Below are positions 8,801 to 17,820 of a stretch of 64,000 nt of DNA, piece by piece. The stretch is from Lysobacter sp. K5869 (GTDB taxonomy: Bacteria; Pseudomonadota; Gammaproteobacteria; Xanthomonadales; Xanthomonadaceae), in assembly GCF_018847975.1 (NCBI RefSeq), contig NZ_CP072597.1, positions 1,364,001 to 1,428,000 on the forward strand. The letters are read 5' to 3'. Under the pieces are notes generated by a model, which was not told where the DNA came from, did no database searches, and saw only the letters and a program-made list of their open reading frames with translations. The stretch's first letter is position 1; every line of letters begins with the position of its first letter. A program made the position numbers and the translations under genes.

Positions 8801-11332
8801 TCAAGCGTTTTCGTTGCCAACGGTTTCCTCTCCCGCTTGGTCGATCCGGCGCTCCGACGCGGCGGATGAAGGTTTGCTGCGGAAAATCGTCAACCCTTCC
8901 AAGGACTGCGACGGCGCCGGGAAGAACAGGCTCGCCAGATAGCCGATCACGATGCACAGCGCGATCGAGATCGCCAGATAGTAGTAAGGATGCACCGCGC
9001 GCAAGGTCCAGATGCCCAAGGTCAGCACGATGCTCGCGCCGATCCCGATCGCCACGCCCTGCCAGTTGGCGCGGCGGGTGAACATGCCCAAGGTGTACGC
9101 GCCGGCGAAACCGCCGCCGAGCAGGCCGGCCAGTTCGATGGAGACGTCGAACAGCGAATGGATGTCGAACTTCGACAGCAGCAGCGCCGCGCCGATGCCG
9201 ATCAACCCGACCACCACGGTCATCAGCTCAGCGAAGCGCACGCTCTGCTGCGGGGTGTGGCCCTTGTGCAGCTTCTCGTAGAAATCCACCGAGATCAGCG
9301 TCGCCACCGAGTTCATGATTCCCGACAGCGTCGCCATCGCCGCGGCGAAGATGCCGGCGATGATGAGCCCGGTCACGCCCACCGGCAGTTCGGCGGCGAT
9401 GAACATCGGGAAGGTCGCGTCGATCGGCAGCAGCGGATTCATGCGCTCGGGGTGTTCGCGGTAGTACACGAACATCGCGGTGCCGATGGTGTAGAAGACG
9501 ATGCCGCCGGGAATCATGATCGCGGCGAACGCCCAGATCGAACGGCCGGCTTCGCGCGCCGAACTGGTCGACAAAGTGCGCTGCATCAGCACCTGATCCT
9601 TGGGGAAGGTCAGCACCACCTCGAACAGCACCAGGAACAAAAAGCCCCAGATGGTGGCCTTGGTGAGGTCGAAGCTGAAATCGAAGGTGTGCATCTTGCC
9701 TTCGGCCATCGCCGTGGACCAGAACTGGCCGAAGCCGCCGCGCAGGCCCCAGATCATGAAGCCGATGGCGAAGATCGCGCCGCCCATCTTGACGATGACT
9801 TGCACGAAGTCGGTCCAGATCACCGCCTTCATTCCGCCCATCGCGGTGTAGACGATGGTGAAGCCGCCCATCAGCAGCACGCTCCAGAACACGCTGATGC
9901 CGGTGATGGTGGCGATCGCCAGCGCCGGCAGGAACAGGATCACGCTCATGCGGCTGCCGATCTGCACGAACACGCACAAGGCGCTGGCGAGCATGCGGAT
10001 GGACGGGTGGAAGCGGGTTTCCAGGTACGAGAACACCGACATCAGGTCGAGCCGGCGCAGCAGCGGCACCACCCAGATCGCCACGAAGATCAATCCGCCG
10101 ACGGCGATGATGTTGTTCGCCATGTACTGCCAGTTGGTCTCGAAGGCCTTGGCGGGAATGGCGATGAAGCTGATCGAGCTGGTGTTGGCCGCGTACAGGC
10201 TGATGCCGGCGGCCCAGAACGGGATGCTGCGGCCGCCGACGAAGAAGCTGGCGGTGTTGCCGCGCTTCTCGCGCAGATAGAAGTACAGGCCGATGCCGAT
10301 CATGCCGGCGAGGTAGACGACGATGACCACCCAGTCGAGCCAGTGCAGGCGCAGTTTGTTGGATTGGATCTGGGCGGTGGCGAACTGGGTGCGCGCGCCG
10401 TCGCTGCGCGCCCACATCAGGCCGTCGGGCCAGACCGCGGTGGCGACGGCGTCGCTGGGCACCTGCGCGCCGGGCAGCTCGGCCCAGGCGCCGGTGATGG
10501 TTTGATAGGTTTTGAGCCGCGCCGGCGCGTGCGCGACGGGTTGCACGGGAATCAGCAGATGCGCCTGACCGGTGGCGCGGCCGGCGCCGGGCACGACTTG
10601 GCCGGGCACGCGGCCGGCGTCGGTCCAGGCGGCGGGGCCGGGCGTCCAGCGCAGCAGGCGGTCGGCGCCGCCGGCCGGATCGGCGAGCGCGACGAACAAG
10701 GATTTGGTCTGGAACAGCAGGCTGCGCGGCGCGCCGGGCGCGGTCCAGCGTTTCGCCGCGGTCCACGCGGCGTCGTCGTCGCCGAGCGGGCGCTGGTAGA
10801 AGCGCGCGGCGCCGTCGGGGCCGAGGCCGGCGAGGTAGAGCGTGTCGGCGGACCAGGCCGCGACCGCGTCGCGCAAGGGTTCCGGCGCGGCCGGCAAGGC
10901 GCGCGCGCGCAGCGTCGTCGCGTCGGCTTGCAGGCGCGCCAGCACGTCGCCGGCCGCGAACACATAGGCCTGGGCGCCGTCGCCGACGACCGCGCGCGCC
11001 GCGCCGAGGGCCGCCGCATCCCAGTGCAAGGCGCGCCATTGGCTCGCGCCGGCGTCCAATCGCCACGCGCCGTTGCCGGCGAGCGCGATGGTGGCGCCGT
11101 CGAGTTGGGCGACGCCGATCAGCGGCGCCGCGGTCTGCAACGGCGGCAACGCGCCGGCGCGCAGCGGCGTCAGCGGTTCGGCGCGCAGCGGCGCGGTCAG
11201 CGTCAGCAGCAGCGCCAGGACGCAAGCGGCGAACGCGCGCGCCCAGAACCGGCGAACGCTCGAGCCCGCGAGCGCAGGAGGCGCGCGGAACGCGCGATGG
11301 CCGAACCTTACCGACTGCGACTGCTGCGACAT
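8801..11332 (-). CDS. sodium:solute symporter (SSS family) with long N-terminal periplasmic domain
   Basis: 843 residues from the ATG at 11332 (GGGAG 5 nt upstream). A signal-like segment (FAACVLALLLTLTAPLRAEP) leads into about 310 residues with repeated W-R/P-R-LL blocks resembling a beta-propeller. After it, from LHWLDWVVIVVYLAGMIGIGLYFYL onward, come 13-14 membrane helices of the SSS fold, including YAANTSSISFIAIPAKAF and a FPKDQVLMQRTLSTSSAREA segment, which are typical of the family. It imports an organic solute with sodium across the inner membrane. Ordinary SSS proteins are about 500 residues, so the N-terminal domain is an addition, perhaps a substrate-capturing module. Sugar-acid or sialic-acid transport is possible but not shown. 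Confidence 0.85.
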   Translation of the reverse strand: MSQQSQSVRFGHRAFRAPPALAGSSVRRFWARAFAACVLALLLTLTAPLRAEPLTPLRAGALPPLQTAAPLIGVAQLDGATIALAGNGAWRLDAGASQWRALHWDAAALGAARAVVGDGAQAYVFAAGDVLARLQADATTLRARALPAAPEPLRDAVAAWSADTLYLAGLGPDGAARFYQRPLGDDDAAWTAAKRWTAPGAPRSLLFQTKSLFVALADPAGGADRLLRWTPGPAAWTDAGRVPGQVVPGAGRATGQAHLLIPVQPVAHAPARLKTYQTITGAWAELPGAQVPSDAVATAVWPDGLMWARSDGARTQFATAQIQSNKLRLHWLDWVVIVVYLAGMIGIGLYFYLREKRGNTASFFVGGRSIPFWAAGISLYAANTSSISFIAIPAKAFETNWQYMANNIIAVGGLIFVAIWVVPLLRRLDLMSVFSYLETRFHPSIRMLASALCVFVQIGSRMSVILFLPALAIATITGISVFWSVLLMGGFTIVYTAMGGMKAVIWTDFVQVIVKMGGAIFAIGFMIWGLRGGFGQFWSTAMAEGKMHTFDFSFDLTKATIWGFLFLVLFEVVLTFPKDQVLMQRTLSTSSAREAGRSIWAFAAIMIPGGIVFYTIGTAMFVYYREHPERMNPLLPIDATFPMFIAAELPVGVTGLIIAGIFAAAMATLSGIMNSVATLISVDFYEKLHKGHTPQQSVRFAELMTVVVGLIGIGAALLLSKFDIHSLFDVSIELAGLLGGGFAGAYTLGMFTRRANWQGVAIGIGASIVLTLGIWTLRAVHPYYYLAISIALCIVIGYLASLFFPAPSQSLEGLTIFRSKPSSAASERRIDQAGEETVGNENA

Positions 11333-11403
11333 CCGCTCCCGTCCCCTCAAGCTTGCGCGGCGCCGTTCGCGCCGCGCTGCCGCGGCGCGCCGGCCGCGGC
11401 CGT

Positions 11404-12258
11404 TCACGGCCGTTCCGCGGTGGCGAGCAAAGCCTGCGCGCGCTTGAGGAACGGCCGGTCGATCATGCGCCCATCGACCACGAACACGCCGCGGCCGCCG
11501 TCGGCGGCGTGGCCGGCGGCGGCGACGATGCGCCGCGCCCGCTCCAGTTCCTCGGCGCCGGCGGCGAACGCGCGGTTGGCGAGCCCGACCTGACGCGGGT
11601 GCAGGCAGGTCTTGCCAAGGAAGCCCAGGCGCTTGGCCACCAGCGCTTCGTCGAAATAACCGGCTTCGTCGTGCAGGTCGGCGTAGGCGCCGTCGAGCGC
11701 GAACACCCCGGCCTGGGCCGCGGCCATGCGCACCGCGAACAGCGCGGCGTGGACGTTGGCGCGGTCGTCGCGGGCGATGCCCTGCGCTTCGAACAAATCC
11801 GCCAGACCCAGTTGCAGGCCGGCCACGCGCGGGTGCGCGCCGGCGATGTCGGCCGCGGCGAGCAATGCGCGCGGGGTTTCGATATTGACCAGCAGGCCGA
11901 TCGGGCGGGCCACGCCGTTGCGCGCTTCGGCGCGTTCCAGCGCGGCGACGGCGTCGTGCAGGGCCGCGGCCGATTCGATCTTGGGCAGGTTGATGAGGTC
12001 GGTGCCTTCGCGCGCGACCGCGGCCAGATCGGCGGCGAAGTGCTCGCTGCCGGGCGCGTTGACCCGCACGATCATCAGCTTGGACGAAGCCGCGACGGCG
12101 CCGGAGGCGAGGAACCCGGCGACGGCGACGCGCGCGGCGGCTTTGCGCTCGGGCGCGACCGCGTCCTCCAGATCGAAGGACAGCGCATCGGCGGCGCCGG
12201 CCAAAGCCTTGTCGAACAGCTCCGGCCGCGCGCCCGGGACGAACAGCTTGCTACGCAT
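11404..12258 (-). CDS. HpcH/HpaI aldolase / CitE-like lyase
   Basis: 284 residues starting at MRSKLFVPG (ATG 12258). The CitE-type TIM barrel shows LFVPGARPELFDKAL, LSFDLEDAVAPERK (the metal-binding Glu and Asp region), RVNAPGSEHFAADL, NLPKIESA and LLVNIETPRAL. Family members cleave or form malyl-CoA, citramalyl-CoA or citryl-CoA; the family also includes CoA-ester thioesterases. No citrate-lyase partners (citD, citF) are visible, so it is probably a stand-alone malyl/citramalyl-CoA-type lyase. The gene ends 71 nt before the symporter start, on the same strand, and may be co-transcribed with it. Confidence 0.83.
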   Translation of the reverse strand: MRSKLFVPGARPELFDKALAGAADALSFDLEDAVAPERKAAARVAVAGFLASGAVAASSKLMIVRVNAPGSEHFAADLAAVAREGTDLINLPKIESAAALHDAVAALERAEARNGVARPIGLLVNIETPRALLAAADIAGAHPRVAGLQLGLADLFEAQGIARDDRANVHAALFAVRMAAAQAGVFALDGAYADLHDEAGYFDEALVAKRLGFLGKTCLHPRQVGLANRAFAAGAEELERARRIVAAAGHAADGGRGVFVVDGRMIDRPFLKRAQALLATAERP

Positions 12259-12404
12259 GGCGGGGCGGGGCGGCGGCATTCATGGTCCGGCGAGTGTGCG
12301 GCAAGCGCCCGCGGGCATTGGCACAGGGGCGGCATGTTCAAACGATAGGTTTTGTTTGGATCGGCGCGGCGATTGCGTGGGTTTGTTTGCGGGGATGGTG
12401 TGGG

Positions 12405-12596
12405 CGAGGCTTCGGGCTCGCGCCGCTCCTACAGGTAGCCCATGCGGCGCCCGAAACCTTGGTAGGAGCGGCGTAAGCCGCGACCCACCGCAGCAACGAA
12501 CGAAAGCGCCCCGCCCCGAAGCCCGGACAATCGGTCTGGCCCCACCTTCCGCGCCGCTCACCCCACCCCCTGTAGGAGCGGCGCAAGCCGCGACCG
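12405..12596. repeat. three palindromic (REP-like) elements between citE-like gene and oleB
   Basis: One inverted copy ends with ctcctacagg near 12435; forward copies begin at 12462 and 12571 (gtaggagcggcg followed by agccgcgac). They occupy much of the 472-bp gap between the divergent citE-like gene (start 12258) and oleB (start 12731). No gene is supported in the gap; the promoters for both genes should lie here. Confidence 0.8.
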
Positions 12597-12730
12597 CGAA
12601 CCTTCAACCTCCGGCGCCCCCCGCCCCAGGCGCTCGCCGCCCCCGCAAAAATTCCCCATCCGGCCCCAGCACCCGATAATGGCCGCCTGTCCGCCAGGCC
12701 CGCCCCGCGCGCGCCGCCACCGAGTCCCCG

Positions 12731-13633
12731 ATGACGTCCAGCCTCCGCTTCCCCGACTACCCGTTCCAGCCGCAGCGTTTCGAGGTCCGCCCGGGGATCG
12801 GGCTGAGCTACCTCGACCAAGGCCCGCGCGACGGCGAAGTGGTGGTGATGCTGCACGGCAACCCCTCGTGGAGCTACTACTGGCGCAAGCTGACCCTGGG
12901 CCTGCACGACCGCTACCGCTGCATCGTCCCCGACCACGTCGGCATGGGCCTGTCCGACAAGCCCGACGACGCGGGCTACGACTACACCCTGCAATCGCGC
13001 GTCGACGACGTCGAGAAACTGCTCCAGCACCTCGGCATCGCCGGCCCGATGACCCTGGCCGTGCACGACTGGGGCGGCGGCATCGGCTTCGGCTGGGGCC
13101 TCAAGCATTCCGATCAGATCAAGCGGCTGGTCATCACCAACACCGGCGCGTTCCCGCTGCCGGCGGCCAAGCCGCTGCCCAAGCGCCTGCGCCTGGGCCG
13201 CGATTCGTCGATCGGCACCGGCCTGATCCGCGGCTTCAACGCCTTCGCCGGCGGTGCCGCGCGCCTGGGCGTGGCCAAGCCGATGCCGGCCGAGGTGCGC
13301 CGCGCCTACGTCGCGCCGTACGACTCGTGGGCCAACCGCATCGCCACCTCGCGCTTCGTCCAGGACATCCCGCTGGGCGAGGGCGACAAGGCCTGGGCGC
13401 TGGTGCAAGCGATGGGCCGCAAGCTGCCCGAATACGCCGACCGCCCGGCCTTCATCGGCTGGGGCCTGGGCGATTTCGTGTTCGACCACCACTTCCTCAA
13501 GGGCTTCACCGACGCGCTGCCGCAGGCCGAGGTGCACGCGTTCAAGGACGCCGGCCACTACGTGCTGGAAGACAAGGCCGACGAACTGGTGCCGGCGATC
13601 CGCGCCTTCCTCGACCGCAACCCGCTGAGCTGA
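12731..13633 (+). CDS. oleB: OleB beta-lactone decarboxylase (alpha/beta hydrolase)
   Basis: 300 residues, haloalkane-dehalogenase-like fold. HGNPSWSYYW (42-51) gives the oxyanion region. The nucleophile elbow VHDWGG places Asp113 as nucleophile with Trp114 next to it, and DAGHYVLED gives the catalytic His276. In long-chain olefin biosynthesis OleB decarboxylates the beta-lactone made by OleC to a cis-alkene. It is followed after 9 nt by oleC and then oleD, the conserved order in Xanthomonas and Stenotrophomonas, and context raises the call above a generic dehalogenase. The expected oleA thiolase is not upstream: the neighbour there is a divergent CitE-like gene. Confidence 0.9.
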   Translation: MTSSLRFPDYPFQPQRFEVRPGIGLSYLDQGPRDGEVVVMLHGNPSWSYYWRKLTLGLHDRYRCIVPDHVGMGLSDKPDDAGYDYTLQSRVDDVEKLLQHLGIAGPMTLAVHDWGGGIGFGWGLKHSDQIKRLVITNTGAFPLPAAKPLPKRLRLGRDSSIGTGLIRGFNAFAGGAARLGVAKPMPAEVRRAYVAPYDSWANRIATSRFVQDIPLGEGDKAWALVQAMGRKLPEYADRPAFIGWGLGDFVFDHHFLKGFTDALPQAEVHAFKDAGHYVLEDKADELVPAIRAFLDRNPLS

Positions 13634-13642
13634 GCCGCGCGC

Positions 13643-15307
13643 ATGGACGCTTCGAACGCAACGGTCTGCAACATCGCCGCCTCGCTGCCGCGGCTGGCGG
13701 CGCAATCGCCGCAACGCGTGGCGATGCGCTGCCCCGGCACGCGCGGGCCCGACGGGTTGGCGCGCTACGACGTCGAACTCACCTACGCCGAACTCGACCG
13801 CCGCAGCGACGCCATCGCCGCCGGTCTGGCCCAGCGCGGGATCGTGCGCGGCACCCGCACCGCGGTGATGGTGCGGCCCTCGCCCGAGTTCTTCCTGCTG
13901 ATGTTCGCCTTGTTCAAGGCCGGCGCGGTGCCGGTATTGATCGACCCGGGCATCGACAAGCGCGCGCTGCGCCAATGCCTGGACGAAGCCGCGCCGGAAG
14001 CCTTCATCGGCATTCCGCTGGCGCACGTCGCGCGCGTGGTGCTGGGCTGGGCGAAGTCGGCGCGCATCCGCATCACCACCGGCGCGCGCGCGTTCCTCGC
14101 CGACGACACGCTCGCGCGCGTGGAGCGCGCGGGCGAGGGCGCGGGTTCGCAGTTGGCCGATACGCAGGCCGACGAAGTCGCCGCCATCGTGTTCACCAGC
14201 GGCTCGACCGGGGTCCCTAAGGGCGTGGTGTTCCGCCATCGCCATTTCGTCGCCCAGATCGAAATGATGGGCGAGGCCTTCGGCATCGCGCCGGGCGGCG
14301 TCGATTTGCCGACCTTCCCGCCGTTCGCGCTGTTCGATCCCGCGCTGGGCCTGACCTCGGTGATTCCCGACATGGACCCGACCCGGCCGGCGCAGGCCGA
14401 TCCGGCGAAATTGCACGATGCGTTGCGCCGCTTCGGCTGCGATCAGCTGTTCGGTTCGCCCGCGCTGATGGCGGTGCTGGCGAACTACGGCCAGCCGCTG
14501 CCGACGCTGCGCCGGGTCACTTCGGCCGGCGCGCCGGTGCCGCCGGACACGGTAGCCAAGCTGCGCGAGCTGATGCACGAGGACGCCCAGTTCTGGACGC
14601 CGTACGGCGCCACCGAATGCTTGCCGGTGGCGGTGATCGAGGGCCGCGAACTGCAGTCCACGCGCGCGGCCACCGAGGCCGGCGCGGGCACCTGCGTGGG
14701 CCGCGCGGTGGCGCGCAACGAGGTGCGCATCATCCGCGTCAGCGACGAAGCCATCGAGCAGTGGTCGGACGACGGACTGGTTCCCGCCGGCACCGTCGGC
14801 GAGATCACCGTGGCGGGGCCGACCGCGACCGACGCGTACTTCAACCGCGACCACATGACCAAGCTCGCCAAGATCCGCGAGCGCCACGGCGCGGGCGAGC
14901 GCATCGTCCATCGCATGGGCGATGTGGGTTATCTCGACGAGCAAGGGCGGCTGTGGTTCTGCGGCCGCAAGAGCCATCGCGTGGAAACCGCGAACGGCCC
15001 GCTCTATACCGAGCAGGTCGAGCCGGTGTTCAACACCCATGCCAAGGTGCGCCGCACCGCGCTGGTCGGCACCGGCGAGAAGGGTTCGCAGCGGCCGCTG
15101 CTGTGGGTGGAACTGCACCAGCCGCGCATCGGCAACCGCGAGCGCGAGCGCATCGTCGAGGAACTGCGCGAGATCGGCGCGAAGCACGCGCATACCGCCG
15201 GCATCGAGCGGTTCCGGTTCCATCCGGGGTTTCCGGTGGACATCCGCCACAACGCCAAGATCGGGCGCGAGAAGCTCGCGCTGCAGGCGCGCGCGATCGG
15301 CGATTGA
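13643..15307 (+). CDS. oleC: OleC beta-lactone synthetase (AMP-dependent ligase family)
   Basis: 554 residues of the ANL superfamily. [16 protein letters not shown] is the ATP-phosphate-binding A3 motif, followed by the adenylate-binding WTPYGATE motif and [18 protein letters not shown] near the hinge. In the Ole pathway this enzyme uses ATP to turn the 2-alkyl-3-hydroxyacid from OleA/OleD into a beta-lactone; earlier annotations call it an acyl-CoA synthetase. It starts 9 nt after oleB, which argues for one transcript. OleB, OleC and OleD are known to form large multi-enzyme assemblies, which suits the tight gene order. Confidence 0.9.
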   Translation: MDASNATVCNIAASLPRLAAQSPQRVAMRCPGTRGPDGLARYDVELTYAELDRRSDAIAAGLAQRGIVRGTRTAVMVRPSPEFFLLMFALFKAGAVPVLIDPGIDKRALRQCLDEAAPEAFIGIPLAHVARVVLGWAKSARIRITTGARAFLADDTLARVERAGEGAGSQLADTQADEVAAIVFTSGSTGVPKGVVFRHRHFVAQIEMMGEAFGIAPGGVDLPTFPPFALFDPALGLTSVIPDMDPTRPAQADPAKLHDALRRFGCDQLFGSPALMAVLANYGQPLPTLRRVTSAGAPVPPDTVAKLRELMHEDAQFWTPYGATECLPVAVIEGRELQSTRAATEAGAGTCVGRAVARNEVRIIRVSDEAIEQWSDDGLVPAGTVGEITVAGPTATDAYFNRDHMTKLAKIRERHGAGERIVHRMGDVGYLDEQGRLWFCGRKSHRVETANGPLYTEQVEPVFNTHAKVRRTALVGTGEKGSQRPLLWVELHQPRIGNRERERIVEELREIGAKHAHTAGIERFRFHPGFPVDIRHNAKIGREKLALQARAIGD

Positions 15308-15456
15308 TCCGTCGCGCGGCGTCGGCGCGGCGTATGCGCCGACGCCGCGAGCCGCGCATCGCGTCCGACCGCGGTCTCCAGCTGTCGGCCAGCCGACACT
15401 CCCGGCCGGCCGCAGCGCCTATCATTTCCCCACGCACATTCATGGACCCCAACGCG

Positions 15457-16455
15457 ATGAAGATCTTGGTGACCGGCGGCGGCGGCTTCCTCGGACAAGC
15501 GCTGTGCCGCGGCCTGATCGCGCGCGGCCATGACGTGGTCAGCTTCAATCGCGGCCATTACCCGGCGCTGGATCCGCTCGGCGTGACCCAGATCCAGGGC
15601 GACCTCGCCGACCGCGACGCCGTGGTCGCCGCCGCGCAGGGCTGCGGCGCGATCTTCCACAACGCCGCCAAGGCCGGCGCCTGGGGCAGCTACGAGAGCT
15701 ACCACCAGGCCAACGTGGTCGGGACCGAGAACGTGCTCGCCGCCTGCCGCGCGCACGGCATCGGCAAGCTCGTCTACACCTCCACGCCCAGCGTCACCCA
15801 CCGCGCGACCCATCCGGTCGAAGGCGGCAGCGCTGAGACCGTGCCCTACGGCGAAGGCTTCAAAGCCCACTACGCCACGACCAAGACCCTCGCCGAAAAA
15901 GCCGTGCTCGCGGCCAACTCGCCGCAGCTGGCGACCGTCGCGCTGCGTCCGCGGCTGATCTGGGGCGTGGGCGACAACCAACTGCTGCCGCGCTTGGTCC
16001 AGCGCGCCAACGCCGGCCGCCTGCGCTTCGTCGGCACCGGCGAAAACCGCATCGACACCACCTACATCGACAACGCCGCGCAGGCCCACTTCGATGCCTT
16101 CGAGCATCTCGCGCCGGGCGCGGCCTGCGCCGGCAAGGCCTATTTCGTCAGCAACGGCGATCCGCGCACCGTGCGCGACACCCTCAACGGCCTGCTCGGC
16201 GCGGTCGGCGCGCCGCAAGTGAGCAAGACCTTGCCGTTCCGCGCGGCGTACGTCATCGGCGCGATCTGCGAAGGCCTGTGGACGCTGCTGCCGCTCAAGG
16301 GCGAACCGCCGATGACGCGGTTCCTGGCCGAACAGCTTTCGACCACGCACTGGTACGACATGGGCCCGGCCCGGCGCGACTTCGGCTACGTGCCGCAAGT
16401 GAGCTTCGACGAAGGGCTGGCGCGGGTGAAGGCCGCACAAGCCAGCACGCGCTGA
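15457..16455 (+). CDS. oleD: OleD 2-alkyl-3-ketoacid reductase (SDR family)
   Basis: 332 residues from [16 protein letters not shown], the Rossmann TGxxGFxG motif at the extreme N-terminus. An in-frame ATG at 15442 is an alternative start; neither has a clear Shine-Dalgarno. The catalytic YxxxK is [12 protein letters not shown], with the partner Ser in VYTSTPSV. It is an extended SDR like 3-beta-hydroxysteroid dehydrogenases. OleD reduces the OleA product with NADPH to the 2-alkyl-3-hydroxyacid that OleC cyclises. It follows oleC after about 150 nt. A palindromic-repeat array begins 20 nt after its stop. Confidence 0.9.
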   Translation: MKILVTGGGGFLGQALCRGLIARGHDVVSFNRGHYPALDPLGVTQIQGDLADRDAVVAAAQGCGAIFHNAAKAGAWGSYESYHQANVVGTENVLAACRAHGIGKLVYTSTPSVTHRATHPVEGGSAETVPYGEGFKAHYATTKTLAEKAVLAANSPQLATVALRPRLIWGVGDNQLLPRLVQRANAGRLRFVGTGENRIDTTYIDNAAQAHFDAFEHLAPGAACAGKAYFVSNGDPRTVRDTLNGLLGAVGAPQVSKTLPFRAAYVIGAICEGLWTLLPLKGEPPMTRFLAEQLSTTHWYDMGPARRDFGYVPQVSFDEGLARVKAAQASTR

Positions 16456-16475
16456 TCGCCTCCCGCCCGCAGCCC

Positions 16476-17012
16476 CTGTAGGAGCGGCGCAAGCCGCGAC
16501 CGCGGGGCCACAAGCTCGCGCCGGACGCTGGGATTCGGCGTCGCAACTCGCACCGACCACGGACTTCGAGCCTTCGCCGACCGCCGGGATTCGCGGTCGC
16601 GGCTCGCGCTGCTCCTACAGGTCGCCCATGCAGCTTCCGAAGCCCCCTGTAGGAGCGGCGCAAGCCGCGACCACGGGGCCACAAGCCCGCGCCGAACGCT
16701 GGGATTCGGCGTCGCAACTCGCACCGACCACGGACTTCGAGCCGTCGCCGACCGCCGGGATTCGCGGTCGCGGCTCACGCCGCTCCTACAGGTCGCCCAT
16801 GCAGCCTCCGAAGCCCCTTGTAGGAGCGGCGTAAGCCGCGACCGCGGGGCCACAAGCTCGCGTCGGCAGCCAGGATTCGGCGTCGTAACTCGCACCGACC
16901 ACGGACTTCGAGCCGTCGCCGGCTGCCGGGATTCGCGGTCGCGGCTTACGCCGCTCCTACAGGTCGCCCATGCCGCTTCCGAAGCCCCTGTAGGAGCGGC
17001 GCAAGCCGCGAC
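16476..17012. repeat. tandem array: three 171-bp units of paired palindromic elements plus a partial fourth
   Basis: The same left element (tgtaggagcggcgcaagccg or one-base variants) starts at 16476, 16647, 16818 and 16988, a period of 171, 171 and 170 bp. Each full unit has a forward element, a spacer with a conserved ccgaccacggacttcgagcc block, then the inverted element ending ctcctacaggtcgcccatgc. The fourth copy stops after the forward element. Units differ by scattered substitutions. The array fills most of the 705-bp gap between oleD and ubiJ; no gene is supported in it. Confidence 0.92.
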
Positions 17013-17160
17013 GCGGCCCTCGCCCGCGGCGAAGGATTCCCAACCGCCCGCATTCCCCCGACCCGCATCGAACCCCTCCAGCCAAGCCGCGTCCCTAAAC
17101 CGCACCGCCCTTGCACAAAGCGCTAACAGCCCCGTGCGCGGCCGCGGATAGAATGGACGC

Positions 17161-17820
17161 ATGAACGATTCCGCCTCGCCCCTGGATGCGCTCAAGCCGC
17201 TCGCCGGCCGCGCCCTGGAAGCCGCGCTCAACCGCGCGCTCGCGCTCGATCCCGACACCCGCGCCGGCCTGTCCGCGCTCGACGGCCGCAGCATCGCCTT
17301 GCATCTGGCCGAGCCGCCGCTGGCCGCGCGCATCCTGGTCGCCGGCGAACGCCTGGAGGTCGGGCCGGTGCGCAGCAGCGACGAGCCGGACCTGTCGGTG
17401 CGCAGCACCCTCGGCGCGATCTTCGCCCAGCTGCCGGCGCTGCTCGGCGCGGCGCGCAACGAGCAGGCCGCGCCGGTCGGCAAGCTGCGCATCGAAGGCG
17501 ACGCCGATCTGGCCCGGCGCCTGCAACGGCTGGCCGAACGTTTCGATCCCGACTGGCAGCAGCCTTTCACCGCGGTGTTCGGCGACCTCGTCGGCGTGCA
17601 GATCGCCAACGCCGTGGCCGGCGCGCTGCGCCACGCGCGCGACGCCGGCGCCGCCTTCGCCAGCAACGCCGCCGACTACCTGACCGAAGAAAGCCGCGAC
17701 CTGGTGCCGCGCGCCGAGCTCGACGCCTTCCACGACGACGTCGACGCGCTGCGCGACGACGTCGAGCGCGCGGCCGCGCGGGTGGCGCGCTTGCGCGTCC
17801 GCGCGGGAAGCGGCGCATGA
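17161..17820 (+). CDS. ubiJ: ubiquinone biosynthesis accessory factor UbiJ (SCP2 domain)
   Basis: 219 residues, matching UbiJ (formerly YigP). Residues about 15-115 form an SCP2-like lipid-binding domain ([20 protein letters not shown], then [20 protein letters not shown]). The C-terminal half has [13 protein letters not shown] and an acidic coiled coil ([22 protein letters not shown]). UbiJ binds hydrophobic ubiquinone precursors and, with UbiK, organises the soluble Ubi metabolon. The stop overlaps the ubiB start by ATGA, giving the conserved ubiJ-ubiB pair; ubiE, which often precedes it, is absent here. Confidence 0.9.
   Translation: MNDSASPLDALKPLAGRALEAALNRALALDPDTRAGLSALDGRSIALHLAEPPLAARILVAGERLEVGPVRSSDEPDLSVRSTLGAIFAQLPALLGAARNEQAAPVGKLRIEGDADLARRLQRLAERFDPDWQQPFTAVFGDLVGVQIANAVAGALRHARDAGAAFASNAADYLTEESRDLVPRAELDAFHDDVDALRDDVERAAARVARLRVRAGSGA

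Noticed and set aside
12338..15250. 970-residue frame antisense to oleB and oleC
   Set aside because: High-GC antisense shadow; no domains, while the plus strand encodes two well-recognised enzymes.
16476..17012. CRISPR-like regular spacing
   Set aside because: Units are 171 bp, the spacers are themselves conserved between copies and contain inverted elements; no cas genes in the window. It is a palindromic-repeat array.
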